A DNA stretch of 64,000 nt from Angustibacter sp. Root456. GTDB lineage: Bacteria; Actinomycetota; Actinomycetes; Actinomycetales; Angustibacteraceae. A program made the translations under genes and the position numbers. The stretch lies in contig NZ_LMER01000017.1 of NCBI RefSeq assembly GCF_001426435.1, positions 62,436 through 126,435 on the forward strand, written 5' to 3'. The number at the start of each line of letters is the position of its first letter. The stretch's first letter is position 1. Under the pieces are notes generated by a model that ran no database searches, was not told the DNA's origin, and saw nothing but the letters and a program-made list of their open reading frames with translations. Below, piece after piece: positions 8,484 to 15,430 of this stretch.

Positions 8484-9504
8484 GCGGTCGTGTGCGGCGG
8501 GGACGACGCCGCCGCCGGAACAGCCGCGAGTGGTCGCGCGCGAGGTCGGCCGCCCCGATCAGGCCGGCGTCGTTGCCGAGCTCGGCGCGCACGATCCGCG
8601 CCTCGGGCCGAAAGCCACGACCGGTCAGCTGACGCCGGAAGGCCTCGCGGGCCGGCGCCAGCAGCAGCTCGCCCGCCTCCGACACGCCACCACCGATGAC
8701 GAACAGCGCCGGATCGAACGCGGCCGCGAGGTTCGCCAGGCCGACACCCAGCCAGCGGCCGACGTCGTCGAACAGCTCGCCGGCCGCCGGGTCGCCGTCC
8801 TTGGCGGCGGCGGTGACCAGCGGCCCGGTGATGCGAGCCGGATCGCCGTCGACGCGGTCGAGCAGCCCGTGGGCCACTGGCGAGCGCGCTGCCGCGAGCT
8901 CGCGCGCCTCGCGCACCAACGCGTTGCCGCTGGCGTACTGCTCCCAGCACCCCCGGTTGCCGCACTCGCAGCGGTGGCCGCCCGGCACGACCTGCAGGTG
9001 CCCGAACTCCCCCGCGACGCCGAAGCTGCCGCGGAACAGCCGACCGTCGACGAGCACGCCACCACCGATGCCGGTGCCGAGGTTGACCCCCACGATGATC
9101 GGCTCGCCCTGCCCGGCACCAAAGCGCGCCTCGGCCCACAGGGACGCGTTGGCGTCGTTCTCGACGACCACGGGCAGGCCCACGCGCCGGCGCATGGCGT
9201 CCCGCAGCGGCTCATGGCGCCACGACAGGTGCGGCGCGAACAGCACCGACGACTGCGTCGCGTCGACGAAGCCCGCGGCACCGATGCCGACGGCGATGGC
9301 CTGCCGGTGACCGCGCAGCTCCTCGATCACCTCCGCGATGGTGTCCTCGACCACCTGCGGGCTCTGGCTGCGGTGCGGGGTCTCGCGGCGCGCGCGGTGC
9401 AGCACGCGGCCGTCGACGTCGACCAGCCCACCCGCCACCTTCGTGCCGCCGATGTCGATCCCGATCGCCGGCCGCGACCAGACCGCGCGCGCCGGCTCGT
9501 TCAC
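8476..9504 (-). CDS. ROK-family sugar kinase, downstream paralogue
   Basis: 342 residues from GTG 9504. The ATP site is GIDIGGTKVAGGLVD (about 15-29), the catalytic region VVVENDANASLWAEARFG supplies the Asp general base, and the zinc site is CECGNRGCWEQYASG, the ROK signature. The domain order and length fit ATP-dependent glucokinases of actinobacteria. The C-terminal 14 or so residues are Arg-rich (RLFRRRRRPRRTRPRG), which is unusual. The GTG overlaps the TGA of the preceding paralogue (GTGA), so translation is probably coupled. Sugar specificity cannot be read from the sequence. Confidence 0.9.
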   Translation of the reverse strand: MNEPARAVWSRPAIGIDIGGTKVAGGLVDVDGRVLHRARRETPHRSQSPQVVEDTIAEVIEELRGHRQAIAVGIGAAGFVDATQSSVLFAPHLSWRHEPLRDAMRRRVGLPVVVENDANASLWAEARFGAGQGEPIIVGVNLGTGIGGGVLVDGRLFRGSFGVAGEFGHLQVVPGGHRCECGNRGCWEQYASGNALVREARELAAARSPVAHGLLDRVDGDPARITGPLVTAAAKDGDPAAGELFDDVGRWLGVGLANLAAAFDPALFVIGGGVSEAGELLLAPAREAFRRQLTGRGFRPEARIVRAELGNDAGLIGAADLARDHSRLFRRRRRPRRTRPRG

Positions 9505-10448
9505 GACCGCGTGCGCGCCAGGTCGGCCGCACCGATCATGCCGGCCGCGTTGCCCAGCGTGGCCGCCTCCACCTCGATGGGTGGCCGGTGCGAGCGTCCG
9601 GTGAGCTGACGGCCCAGCGCCGCGCGCGCCGGCTCGATCAGCAGGTCGCCGGCCTCGACGACGCCGCCGCCGACGACGAACAGCGCCGGGTCGAGCACCG
9701 CGGCCACCGATGCCATGCCCTCGCCGAGCCACCGACCGAGGTCGGCCAGCAGCTCGACCGCGGCCGCGTCCCCCTCGGCCGCCGCGGCGGTGATCATCTG
9801 CCCGCGCAGCCGGGCCGGGTCGCCGTCGCACAACTCGATGAGCCGGGCCGCGTAGACGCTGCCGGAGGCCACCAGGTCGCGCCCCTCGCGCTCGAGCGCC
9901 GAACCGCTCGCGTACTGCTCCCAGCAGCCGCGGTTGCCGCAGCCGCACCGGATGCCGTCGGGCACGACCCGCAGGTGCCCCAGCTCGCCGCCGACGCCCA
10001 CGTGGCCGCGCAGCAGCCGGCCGTCGACGACGATGCCTCCGCCGAGCCCCGTGCCGACGGTGACCAGCACGGCGTCGTCGACGTCGCGGGCCGTGCCGAA
10101 GGTGAACTCGCCCCACGCGGCGGCGTTGGCGTCGTTCTCGACCACCACGGGCAGATCGATGCGCGCGGCCAGCTCGTCGCGCAGTGGCTCCTCGCGCCAG
10201 GCCAGGTTGGGTGCGAAGAGCACGATGCCGCGGTGGGCGTCGACGAAGCCCGCCGCCGCGACACCCACCGCCTCGACGTCGTGATCGCGGCGCAGCTCGG
10301 CGACGGCGTCGGTCACCTCGCGCTCGATCGCGTCGGGGTCGGACGCCTGGGTCTCGCGCCGCGTCGTCGCGAGCAGCGTCCCCTTCTCGTCGACCACGCC
10401 AGCGGCGATCTTCGTGCCGCCGATGTCGACGCCGATCGTCAGACCCAT
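9501..10448 (-). CDS. ROK-family sugar kinase, upstream paralogue
   Basis: 315 residues starting MGLTIGVDIGGTKIAAGVVD. It shares the ENDANAAAWGEFTFG catalytic segment, the GTGLGGGIVVDGRLLRG loop and the CGCGNRGCWEQYASGSAL zinc motif with its neighbour, showing that the pair are tandem duplicates. It lacks the Arg-rich C-terminal tail of the downstream copy. The gene begins one base after the stop of the DUF5304-like gene. The genomic position near ArsA and fadD15 genes resembles the glucokinase locus of streptomycetes, as far as I recall. One of the two is probably the housekeeping glucokinase, but which one is not decidable here. Confidence 0.9.
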   Translation of the reverse strand: MGLTIGVDIGGTKIAAGVVDEKGTLLATTRRETQASDPDAIEREVTDAVAELRRDHDVEAVGVAAAGFVDAHRGIVLFAPNLAWREEPLRDELAARIDLPVVVENDANAAAWGEFTFGTARDVDDAVLVTVGTGLGGGIVVDGRLLRGHVGVGGELGHLRVVPDGIRCGCGNRGCWEQYASGSALEREGRDLVASGSVYAARLIELCDGDPARLRGQMITAAAAEGDAAAVELLADLGRWLGEGMASVAAVLDPALFVVGGGVVEAGDLLIEPARAALGRQLTGRSHRPPIEVEAATLGNAAGMIGAADLARTRS

Positions 10449-10449
10449 C

Positions 10450-10893
10450 TCAGTGCCCCTCCTGTGACTCGACGTCCTCGCTACCCGATGCACCCGACTC
10501 GGCGGCGCGCTCGCCGTCGTCGACCGGAATGCGGACGCTACGCGGTCGGTGTGCGCGGCCGGACGGCTGGTCACCATGCGAGCGCGCGGGCGGTGCGTCC
10601 TCACGCGCCAGCTCGCGCAGCGCCGCGGCCACCGACTCGGCCGCGGTGACCAGGTGCGCCAGCACCTCCGGACGCAACGCGTGCACCGCCGCCACGCCAC
10701 GACACAGCGGGCAGTAGCGGCAGGTGCCGGACGACGCCGGCTCGCCGCCAGGTGCTGCCTGCGCCGACGGTGCAGACGTGTCGTCCTGCGAGCGCCCTGC
10801 CCACCAGGCGTGCACCGCCTCGGCGAGCCGGGCGGCCTCGTCTGCGGCCGAGCCCAGCGGCTCGCGACCGGCGCCGTCGGCGGGGGCGCTCAC
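10450..10893 (-). CDS. DUF5304-like protein
   Basis: 147 residues from GTG 10893, which overlaps the ArsA stop as GTGA. A central CRYCPLCRG gives a CxxCxxC cluster, followed by a helical segment (LRPEVLAHLVTAAESVAAALREL). Both ends are low-complexity and rich in Ala, Ser, Pro and acidic residues. The motif and position match small actinobacterial proteins encoded between an ArsA-like ATPase and a ROK glucokinase, which I associate with DUF5304. The cysteines could bind zinc. No function is known to me; the tight coupling suggests it works with the ATPase. Confidence 0.75.
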   Translation of the reverse strand: MSAPADGAGREPLGSAADEAARLAEAVHAWWAGRSQDDTSAPSAQAAPGGEPASSGTCRYCPLCRGVAAVHALRPEVLAHLVTAAESVAAALRELAREDAPPARSHGDQPSGRAHRPRSVRIPVDDGERAAESGASGSEDVESQEGH

Positions 10894-12086
10894 GAGGCGG
10901 GCCACAGGTCGGCGTCGGGGACGAAACGCACGTGCAGCGCCTCGCCCACGAAGCGCGCACCGGCCACGTCGCACCGCCGCAGCACCGACGGCAGGGCGAG
11001 CACGCGCCGCAGGGATCCCACGCCGACCACCAGCTCGTCGTCGCGGCGCGCCAGCTCGACGTCACCGGCGCGGGTGAGGGGCAGCCGCAGCACCAGCTCG
11101 TAGGTGTCGTCGAGCCGCTCGACGCGCAGCGGCTCGTGGCCCTCCGGCGCCTCCAGCAGTCCCTCGACCCCAGCGGCACCGACGACGTCGGCGCCCAGAG
11201 CCGCGAGCGCGTCGACTCCCACGGGCTCCTCCGGCTGGTAGCCGAGCAGGCTCACCGGCAGCGCGCCGAACGAGTCGCGCACCTCGGCGAGCACCCCGGC
11301 CTGCGCCTGCACCCAGCGCTGCTGCCAGGCCGATCCCGGACCGTCGGGGATCACCCGGTTGGCGACGGCGCCGTCGACGACGAAGCCGTGCAGCGACAAC
11401 GCGGTGAGAGTGCGGCGAGCCTCCGCGAGCACCACCGCCTCGGGAGTGAGCACCAGCCGCACGGACGCCTGTGGCGAGCGCACGACGGACAGCGCGTCGT
11501 GCAGCTCAGCGCGCAGTCGCAGCAGGGCCGCGAGCACGTCTCGCCCGGGAGCCGGCACGCCGGCGGCCAGCCCGACGGCGGGTGCGAGAGCCCGGGCGAG
11601 CCGGCGGTGGGCCGGCACCAGGCGGTCGACGAAGCGACCCAGCGCCTCCGGCAGGGCCAGCAGGCGCAGCGTGTCGGCCGTGGGCGCGCAGTCGACGACG
11701 ACGAGGTCCCACGCAGCGTCCGCAGCGTGCTCGCGCAGGGCCAGCAGCGTCGCGACGTCGTCGGCACCGGGCAGGGCGGCGAGCTCGTCGGCGTCAGCGG
11801 GGTCGACGTCGAGCGCCGCCAGGGCGTCGACCAGGTAGGTCCGCACCGCGCTCCAGCTGCCGGCGAGCCGGGCTCGGGTGTCGACCTGCACGGCCGACAG
11901 CCCCGGCTCGATCTCGTGCACGGCGTCGCGTGCGAGGTCGACACCCAGCGCGTCGCCCAGGGAGTGGGCGGCGTCCGTCGACACCACGAGGGTCTTGACC
12001 CCCTGGCGCGCCGCGTGGGCAGCGGTCGCGGCCGACACGGTGGTCTTGCCCACCCCGCCTTTGCCGGTGAACACCAGGACGCGCAC
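10890..12086 (-). CDS. ArsA/Get3-like ATPase
   Basis: 398 residues. It starts with the deviant Walker A of SIMIBI ATPases (FTGKGGVGKTTVSAA, about 6-20), then a switch I-like STDAAHSLGDALG, a Walker B/switch II segment VVDCAPTADTLRLLALPEALG, and a C-terminal HSP20-like beta domain (ELVLRLPLTRAGDVELARRD). There are no ArsA arsenite cysteines in the usual arrangement and no arsenic genes nearby, so arsenite export is unlikely. Family members also deliver tail-anchored membrane proteins, and a tail-anchored candidate is encoded three genes upstream. The actinobacterial homologue (Rv2184c in M. tuberculosis, from memory) has the same neighbours. Confidence 0.9.
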   Translation of the reverse strand: MRVLVFTGKGGVGKTTVSAATAAHAARQGVKTLVVSTDAAHSLGDALGVDLARDAVHEIEPGLSAVQVDTRARLAGSWSAVRTYLVDALAALDVDPADADELAALPGADDVATLLALREHAADAAWDLVVVDCAPTADTLRLLALPEALGRFVDRLVPAHRRLARALAPAVGLAAGVPAPGRDVLAALLRLRAELHDALSVVRSPQASVRLVLTPEAVVLAEARRTLTALSLHGFVVDGAVANRVIPDGPGSAWQQRWVQAQAGVLAEVRDSFGALPVSLLGYQPEEPVGVDALAALGADVVGAAGVEGLLEAPEGHEPLRVERLDDTYELVLRLPLTRAGDVELARRDDELVVGVGSLRRVLALPSVLRRCDVAGARFVGEALHVRFVPDADLWPAS

Positions 12087-12092
12087 GAGCGA

Positions 12093-12542
12093 TCAGCCCT
12101 CGGCCCGCTTCTTCAGCTCCTGCAGGGCGGTCGAGATGATGCCCTTCTCAGCCTTGCGCTTGAGCATGCCGAGCATCGGGATGCGCACGTCGACGGCGAG
12201 CTGGTACGTCACCGTCGTCGGGCCACCCGGCTCGCCGGACAGGGTGTAGCTGCCGTCGAGCGCCTTGAGGACGTTCTCGGCCTCGACCAGCCACCAGCTG
12301 ACGGTGCCGGTGCCGACCTTGGCGACCTTCCAGGCGTACTCCAGGACGTAGGTGTCCTTGATGGCGCCGGCGTCGAGCTCGAACCGCACCTGCTTGGCCC
12401 GGCCACCCGCACCGCGCGCGAGCACCTCGGCGGACTTCACGGCGCCGGTCCACTCGGGGTAGGCGTCGAAGTCCGCGATGAGGGCGAGGACGTCGACCGG
12501 AGCCGCCTCGACGACCGTGCTCGACTCGGTGCGGTCAGCCAT
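12093..12542 (-). CDS. SRPBCC (START-like) protein, polyketide cyclase/dehydrase type
   Basis: 149 residues from ATG 12542. It has the SRPBCC pattern: SSTVVEAAPVDVLALIADFDAYPEWTG at the start, WWLVEAENVLKALDGSYTLS in the middle, and a long C-terminal helix (MLKRKAEKGIISTALQELKKRAEG). The fold binds hydrophobic ligands in a deep cavity. It ends 6 bp before the ArsA-like gene, and the same pairing occurs in mycobacteria (Rv2185c/Rv2184c, recalled), so the two probably form one functional unit. The ligand is unknown; a lipid is a reasonable guess given plsC, fadD15 and pimB nearby. Confidence 0.88.
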   Translation of the reverse strand: MADRTESSTVVEAAPVDVLALIADFDAYPEWTGAVKSAEVLARGAGGRAKQVRFELDAGAIKDTYVLEYAWKVAKVGTGTVSWWLVEAENVLKALDGSYTLSGEPGGPTTVTYQLAVDVRIPMLGMLKRKAEKGIISTALQELKKRAEG

Positions 12543-12647
12543 CTGCGGTGCCCTTCGTCGGCGATGCGTCCGGAACGTCCGGTGCGGGGCCGCCACCGGT
12601 CGCTCCGAAGGCTACCGGGCGCCGCCGGGCGGCCAGCAGGTGCGGGA

Positions 12648-13055
12648 CTACAGCAGGTGGCCGACGACGGTCAGGACGAGGACGAACCCCAGGACCAGCG
12701 CCACCAGCAGTGCCACGACGGCGCCCGCTCGCGCTGCGCGGGACGTCGGCAGCGCCGACGCACTGGTGCGCTGGGTCGCCCGCAGCTCGGCCAGCATGCG
12801 CTCGGCGACAGCATCGACGTCGACCGCGGCACGGTCTGCCGACTCCGACTCCGACTCCGACCCCGACTCTGACTCTGACGCTGACTCCGGCCGCGACTCC
12901 GGCTCCGGTTCGGGGTCCGGCTCGGGGTCCGGCTCGGGGTCCGGCTCGGGACGCAGCGTGGAGTAGCACTGCAGGCACCAGGGCACGGACTGGCGCACCG
13001 CCGCACCGCACGACGGGCAGCTCGCCGGCAGGTCGTCCGAAGGGGCGTGCGTCAT
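12648..13055 (-). CDS. Zinc-ribbon protein with repetitive acidic linker and C-terminal membrane anchor
   Basis: 135 residues. Residues about 11-31 form a zinc ribbon with two CxxC knuckles (CPSCG, then CLQC). The middle is made of Pro-Glu/Asp repeats, then Ser-Glu repeats. The last 26 residues are a single hydrophobic helix (AGAVVALLVALVLGFVLVLT) ending only about six residues from the C-terminus with no signal peptide, which is tail-anchored topology with the ribbon in the cytosol. The ATG overlaps the previous stop (ATGA). A 105-bp gap separates it from the SRPBCC-ArsA pair downstream. Function is not recognised; the topology matters because an ArsA/Get3-like ATPase follows in the same cluster. 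Confidence 0.8.
   Translation of the reverse strand: MTHAPSDDLPASCPSCGAAVRQSVPWCLQCYSTLRPEPDPEPDPEPDPEPEPESRPESASESESGSESESESADRAAVDVDAVAERMLAELRATQRTSASALPTSRAARAGAVVALLVALVLGFVLVLTVVGHLL
12898..12953 (-). repeat. 12-bp tandem repeat encoding the Pro-Glu/Asp linker
   Basis: The unit TCCGGCTCGGGG recurs with small changes across this stretch of the zinc-ribbon gene. A separate run of 6-bp units (ACTCCG, ACTCTG and variants) just before it encodes the Ser-Glu part. Both are in frame and prone to copy-number change. Confidence 0.75.
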
Positions 13056-13480
13056 CGGGCCAGGCTCTCCTCTGTCTGCTGAGGGCGGTCGCGGTGCACG
13101 TCGGCAGCAACGGCCTGGTCCTTGACCTCCAGCGCGTCCTTGAGGGCGTGCACGACGCGCTTCCAGGCCTGGGCACGCCGCCGCCGCTCGCGGTCGACCG
13201 CTCGTGCGGCCGTGGTCGCCCCACCCGCACCGGGGATCTCGCACCGCAGGTAGCAGTGGACGATCACGCCGTCACGCCACGGTTCGAGCCACACCTCGGC
13301 CGTGCCGACGAGCGCGCCCCGCACCCGCCACTGCCGGCCCTTGACCCCGCGGTCGCGCGTCGTCGTCAGCTGCAGGTCGGGCCACCACCCCCGCCACCGC
13401 TCGGGGTCGGCCACCACCTCGGCCAGCCGCTCGGGAGCGGCCACGACGAAGGTGTCGTCGACGAGGTCGATGGCGGGCAC
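13052..13480 (-). CDS. SRPBCC-family protein
   Basis: 142 residues from GTG 13480. The sequence VPAIDLVDDTFVVAAPERLAEVVADP, then WWPDLQLTTTRDRGVKGRQW and a C-terminal helix (RRRAQAWKRVVHALKDALE), is the SRPBCC/START-like fold. It is the first gene of the leftward operon and its stop overlaps the zinc-ribbon gene start. Two SRPBCC genes flank that gene. The GATGCT hexamer 6 bp upstream suggests a leaderless message. The adjacent rightward gene is the fadD15-like ligase, so a lipid ligand is plausible but unproven. Confidence 0.82.
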   Translation of the reverse strand: MPAIDLVDDTFVVAAPERLAEVVADPERWRGWWPDLQLTTTRDRGVKGRQWRVRGALVGTAEVWLEPWRDGVIVHCYLRCEIPGAGGATTAARAVDRERRRRAQAWKRVVHALKDALEVKDQAVAADVHRDRPQQTEESLAR

Positions 13481-13486
13481 CGCCCC

Positions 13487-13492
13487 AGCATC
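13487..13492 (-). promoter_or_regulatory. Putative leaderless -10 of the SRPBCC-ArsA operon
   Basis: GATGCT on the - strand ends 6 bp before GTG 13480. It is a weaker match to the window consensus. Confidence 0.35.
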
Positions 13493-13554
13493 GCGCACCC
13501 GTGCGGTCCGAGGTGCCCCCTGGGCCCGCCGAGGACTGCGACACTGGGGACGAC

Positions 13555-13613
13555 GACAGCGGCCACGACGCTGTCGGCCAGCCGTGACCTGGACCCTACT
13601 CGCCGGTAGGGTC
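13555..13613. promoter_or_regulatory. Two palindromes in the divergent SRPBCC / fadD15 spacer
   Basis: Palindrome 1 has arms GACAGCG (13555-13561) and CGCTGTC (13569-13575) with a 7-nt spacer. Palindrome 2 has perfect 8-bp arms GACCCTAC (13592-13599) and GTAGGGTC (13606-13613) with a 6-nt spacer. Both lie in the only non-coding gap between the divergent genes, where an operator for a dimeric regulator would be expected. Confidence 0.5.
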
Positions 13614-13642
13614 GGGGCTCCCCCCTCGCAAGGAGGCACCCT

Positions 13643-15430
13643 GTGGCCGAGTTCTCCGTTCCCGCGCTGGTCGCCGAGCCCACCACCGGGAACACCAGCT
13701 CGCTGGTGGTCAAGCACGCCGCGCAGAGCCCCGACCGCGTGCTGTTCAGCCGCCGCGTGCAGGGCCGCTGGCAGGACGTCACCGCCGCCGAGTTCGCCAC
13801 TCAGGTGCAGCAGGTCGCCCTGGGCCTGATCGCCGCGGGGATCCAGCCCGGCGACCGCGTGGCCCTGATGAGCAAGACGCGCTACGAGTGGACGCTCGTC
13901 GACTTCGCCATCTGGTCGGCCGGTGCCATCACGGTGCCGATCTACGAGACGTCCTCCGCCGAGCAGGTCTCGTGGATCCTCAGCGACTCCGGCGCGGTCG
14001 CGTGCGTCGTCGAGACGGCCTCGCACGCCAAGACCGTCGGCTCGGTGCGCCAGGAGCTCCCCGAGCTCTCGGACGTCTGGCAGATCGACGCCGGTGGCCT
14101 CGACGACGTCATCGCCGCCGGGGCCGACCAGGACGCCCACGCCGTCGACGAGCGGCGCGCGGCGGCCCGTCCGGACGACATCGCGACCCTCATCTACACC
14201 TCCGGCACCACCGGCCGGCCCAAGGGCTGCGAGCTCACCCACCTCAACTTCATGGCGCTGTGCGACAACGCGGTGGCGCGGCTCAACCAGGTGGTGAGCG
14301 CCGAGGGCGCCTCGACGCTGCTCTTCCTCCCGCTCGCCCACGTGTTCGCGCGGTTCATCCAGGTGCTGACCGTGACGGCCGGGGCCCGGTTGGGCCACAC
14401 CGCCGACATCAAGAGCCTGCTCGACGACCTCGCGGAGTTCCAGCCGACCTTCGTGCTCTCGGTGCCCCGCGTGTTCGAGAAGATCTACAACTCCGCCGAG
14501 GCCAAGGCCGAGGGCGAGGGCAAGGGCCGGATCTTCCACGCTGCGGCCGACACCGCCGTGGCGTGGAGCAAGGCGCAGCAGGAGGGCGGCGGCGGCCTGG
14601 GCCTGCGCCTCAAGCACGCGGTGTTCGACAAGCTGGTGTACGCGAAGCTGCGCGCAGCCATGGGCGGCCACGTGCAGTACGCGGTGTCGGGTGGCGCACC
14701 GCTCGGCGAGCGCCTCGGCCACTTCTTCCGCGGCGCCGGGATCACGGTGCTCGAGGGCTACGGCCTCACCGAGACCACGGCGCCCACCACGGTGAACACC
14801 CCCGACCTGATCAAGATCGGCACCGTCGGGCCGCCGCTGCCCGGCAACTCGGTGCGCATCGCCGACGACGGCGAGGTGCTCATCAAGGGCCCGCACGTCA
14901 TGAAGGGCTACTGGAACAACGAGCAGGCCACGGCCGAGGCCCTGGCCGGCGGGTGGTTCCACAGCGGCGACCTCGGGACGCTCGACTCCGACGGCTACCT
15001 GCGCATCACCGGCCGCAAGAAGGAGATCCTCGTGACCGCGGGCGGCAAGAACGTCGCGCCGGCGGTGTTGGAGGACCGCATCCGCGCGCACCCGCTGGTG
15101 TCGCAGTGCATCGTCGTCGGCGACCAGAAGCCGTTCATCGGGGCGCTCATCACCCTCGACGCCGAGATGCTGCCGGTCTGGCTGTCGAACAACGGCCTGT
15201 CGGCGATGGACGTCGACACCGCTGCGGGCGACGCCGCCGTGCAGGCGGAGGTGCAGCGCGCCGTCGACGACGCCAACCGGGCGGTGAGCAAGGCAGAGTC
15301 GATCCGCAAGTTCCGGATCCTGCCGGTCGACTTCACCGAGGAGGGCGGCTACCTCACGCCGTCACTGAAGCTCAAGCGCAGCGTGGTGATGAAGGACTTC
15401 GCCGGCGAGGTCGAGGAGCTGTACCGCTGA
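13643..15430 (+). CDS. fadD15: Long-chain fatty-acid-CoA ligase (AMP-binding), FadD15-like
   Basis: 595 residues, GTG start 13643 with AAGGAGG about 8 nt upstream. It activates a fatty acid to acyl-AMP and then acyl-CoA. It has the P-loop ATLIYTSGTTGRPKGCEL (about 182-199), the A5 motif LEGYGLTETTAP, the ATP-binding GWFHSGDLGTLD, the hinge ITGRKKEILVTAGGKN, and the C-terminal catalytic Lys region LTPSLKLKRSVVMKD. The TAGGKN and long insert are typical of the FadD15/FACL group. It diverges from the SRPBCC operon and is followed with overlap by a membrane glycosyltransferase; the ligase next to pimB is also seen in mycobacteria (Rv2187/Rv2188c, recalled). Confidence 0.92.
   Translation: MAEFSVPALVAEPTTGNTSSLVVKHAAQSPDRVLFSRRVQGRWQDVTAAEFATQVQQVALGLIAAGIQPGDRVALMSKTRYEWTLVDFAIWSAGAITVPIYETSSAEQVSWILSDSGAVACVVETASHAKTVGSVRQELPELSDVWQIDAGGLDDVIAAGADQDAHAVDERRAAARPDDIATLIYTSGTTGRPKGCELTHLNFMALCDNAVARLNQVVSAEGASTLLFLPLAHVFARFIQVLTVTAGARLGHTADIKSLLDDLAEFQPTFVLSVPRVFEKIYNSAEAKAEGEGKGRIFHAAADTAVAWSKAQQEGGGGLGLRLKHAVFDKLVYAKLRAAMGGHVQYAVSGGAPLGERLGHFFRGAGITVLEGYGLTETTAPTTVNTPDLIKIGTVGPPLPGNSVRIADDGEVLIKGPHVMKGYWNNEQATAEALAGGWFHSGDLGTLDSDGYLRITGRKKEILVTAGGKNVAPAVLEDRIRAHPLVSQCIVVGDQKPFIGALITLDAEMLPVWLSNNGLSAMDVDTAAGDAAVQAEVQRAVDDANRAVSKAESIRKFRILPVDFTEEGGYLTPSLKLKRSVVMKDFAGEVEELYR

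Noticed and set aside
10890-12086. Arsenite efflux ATPase (arsA proper)
   Set aside because: Single ATPase domain with a C-terminal HSP20-like region, no arsB, arsC, arsD or arsR nearby, and no clear arsenite cysteine set.
13052-15091. A 679-codon leftward frame covering the SRPBCC gene and most of fadD15
   Set aside because: Only the last 142 codons (from GTG 13480) are family-like; the rest is antisense to the ligase.
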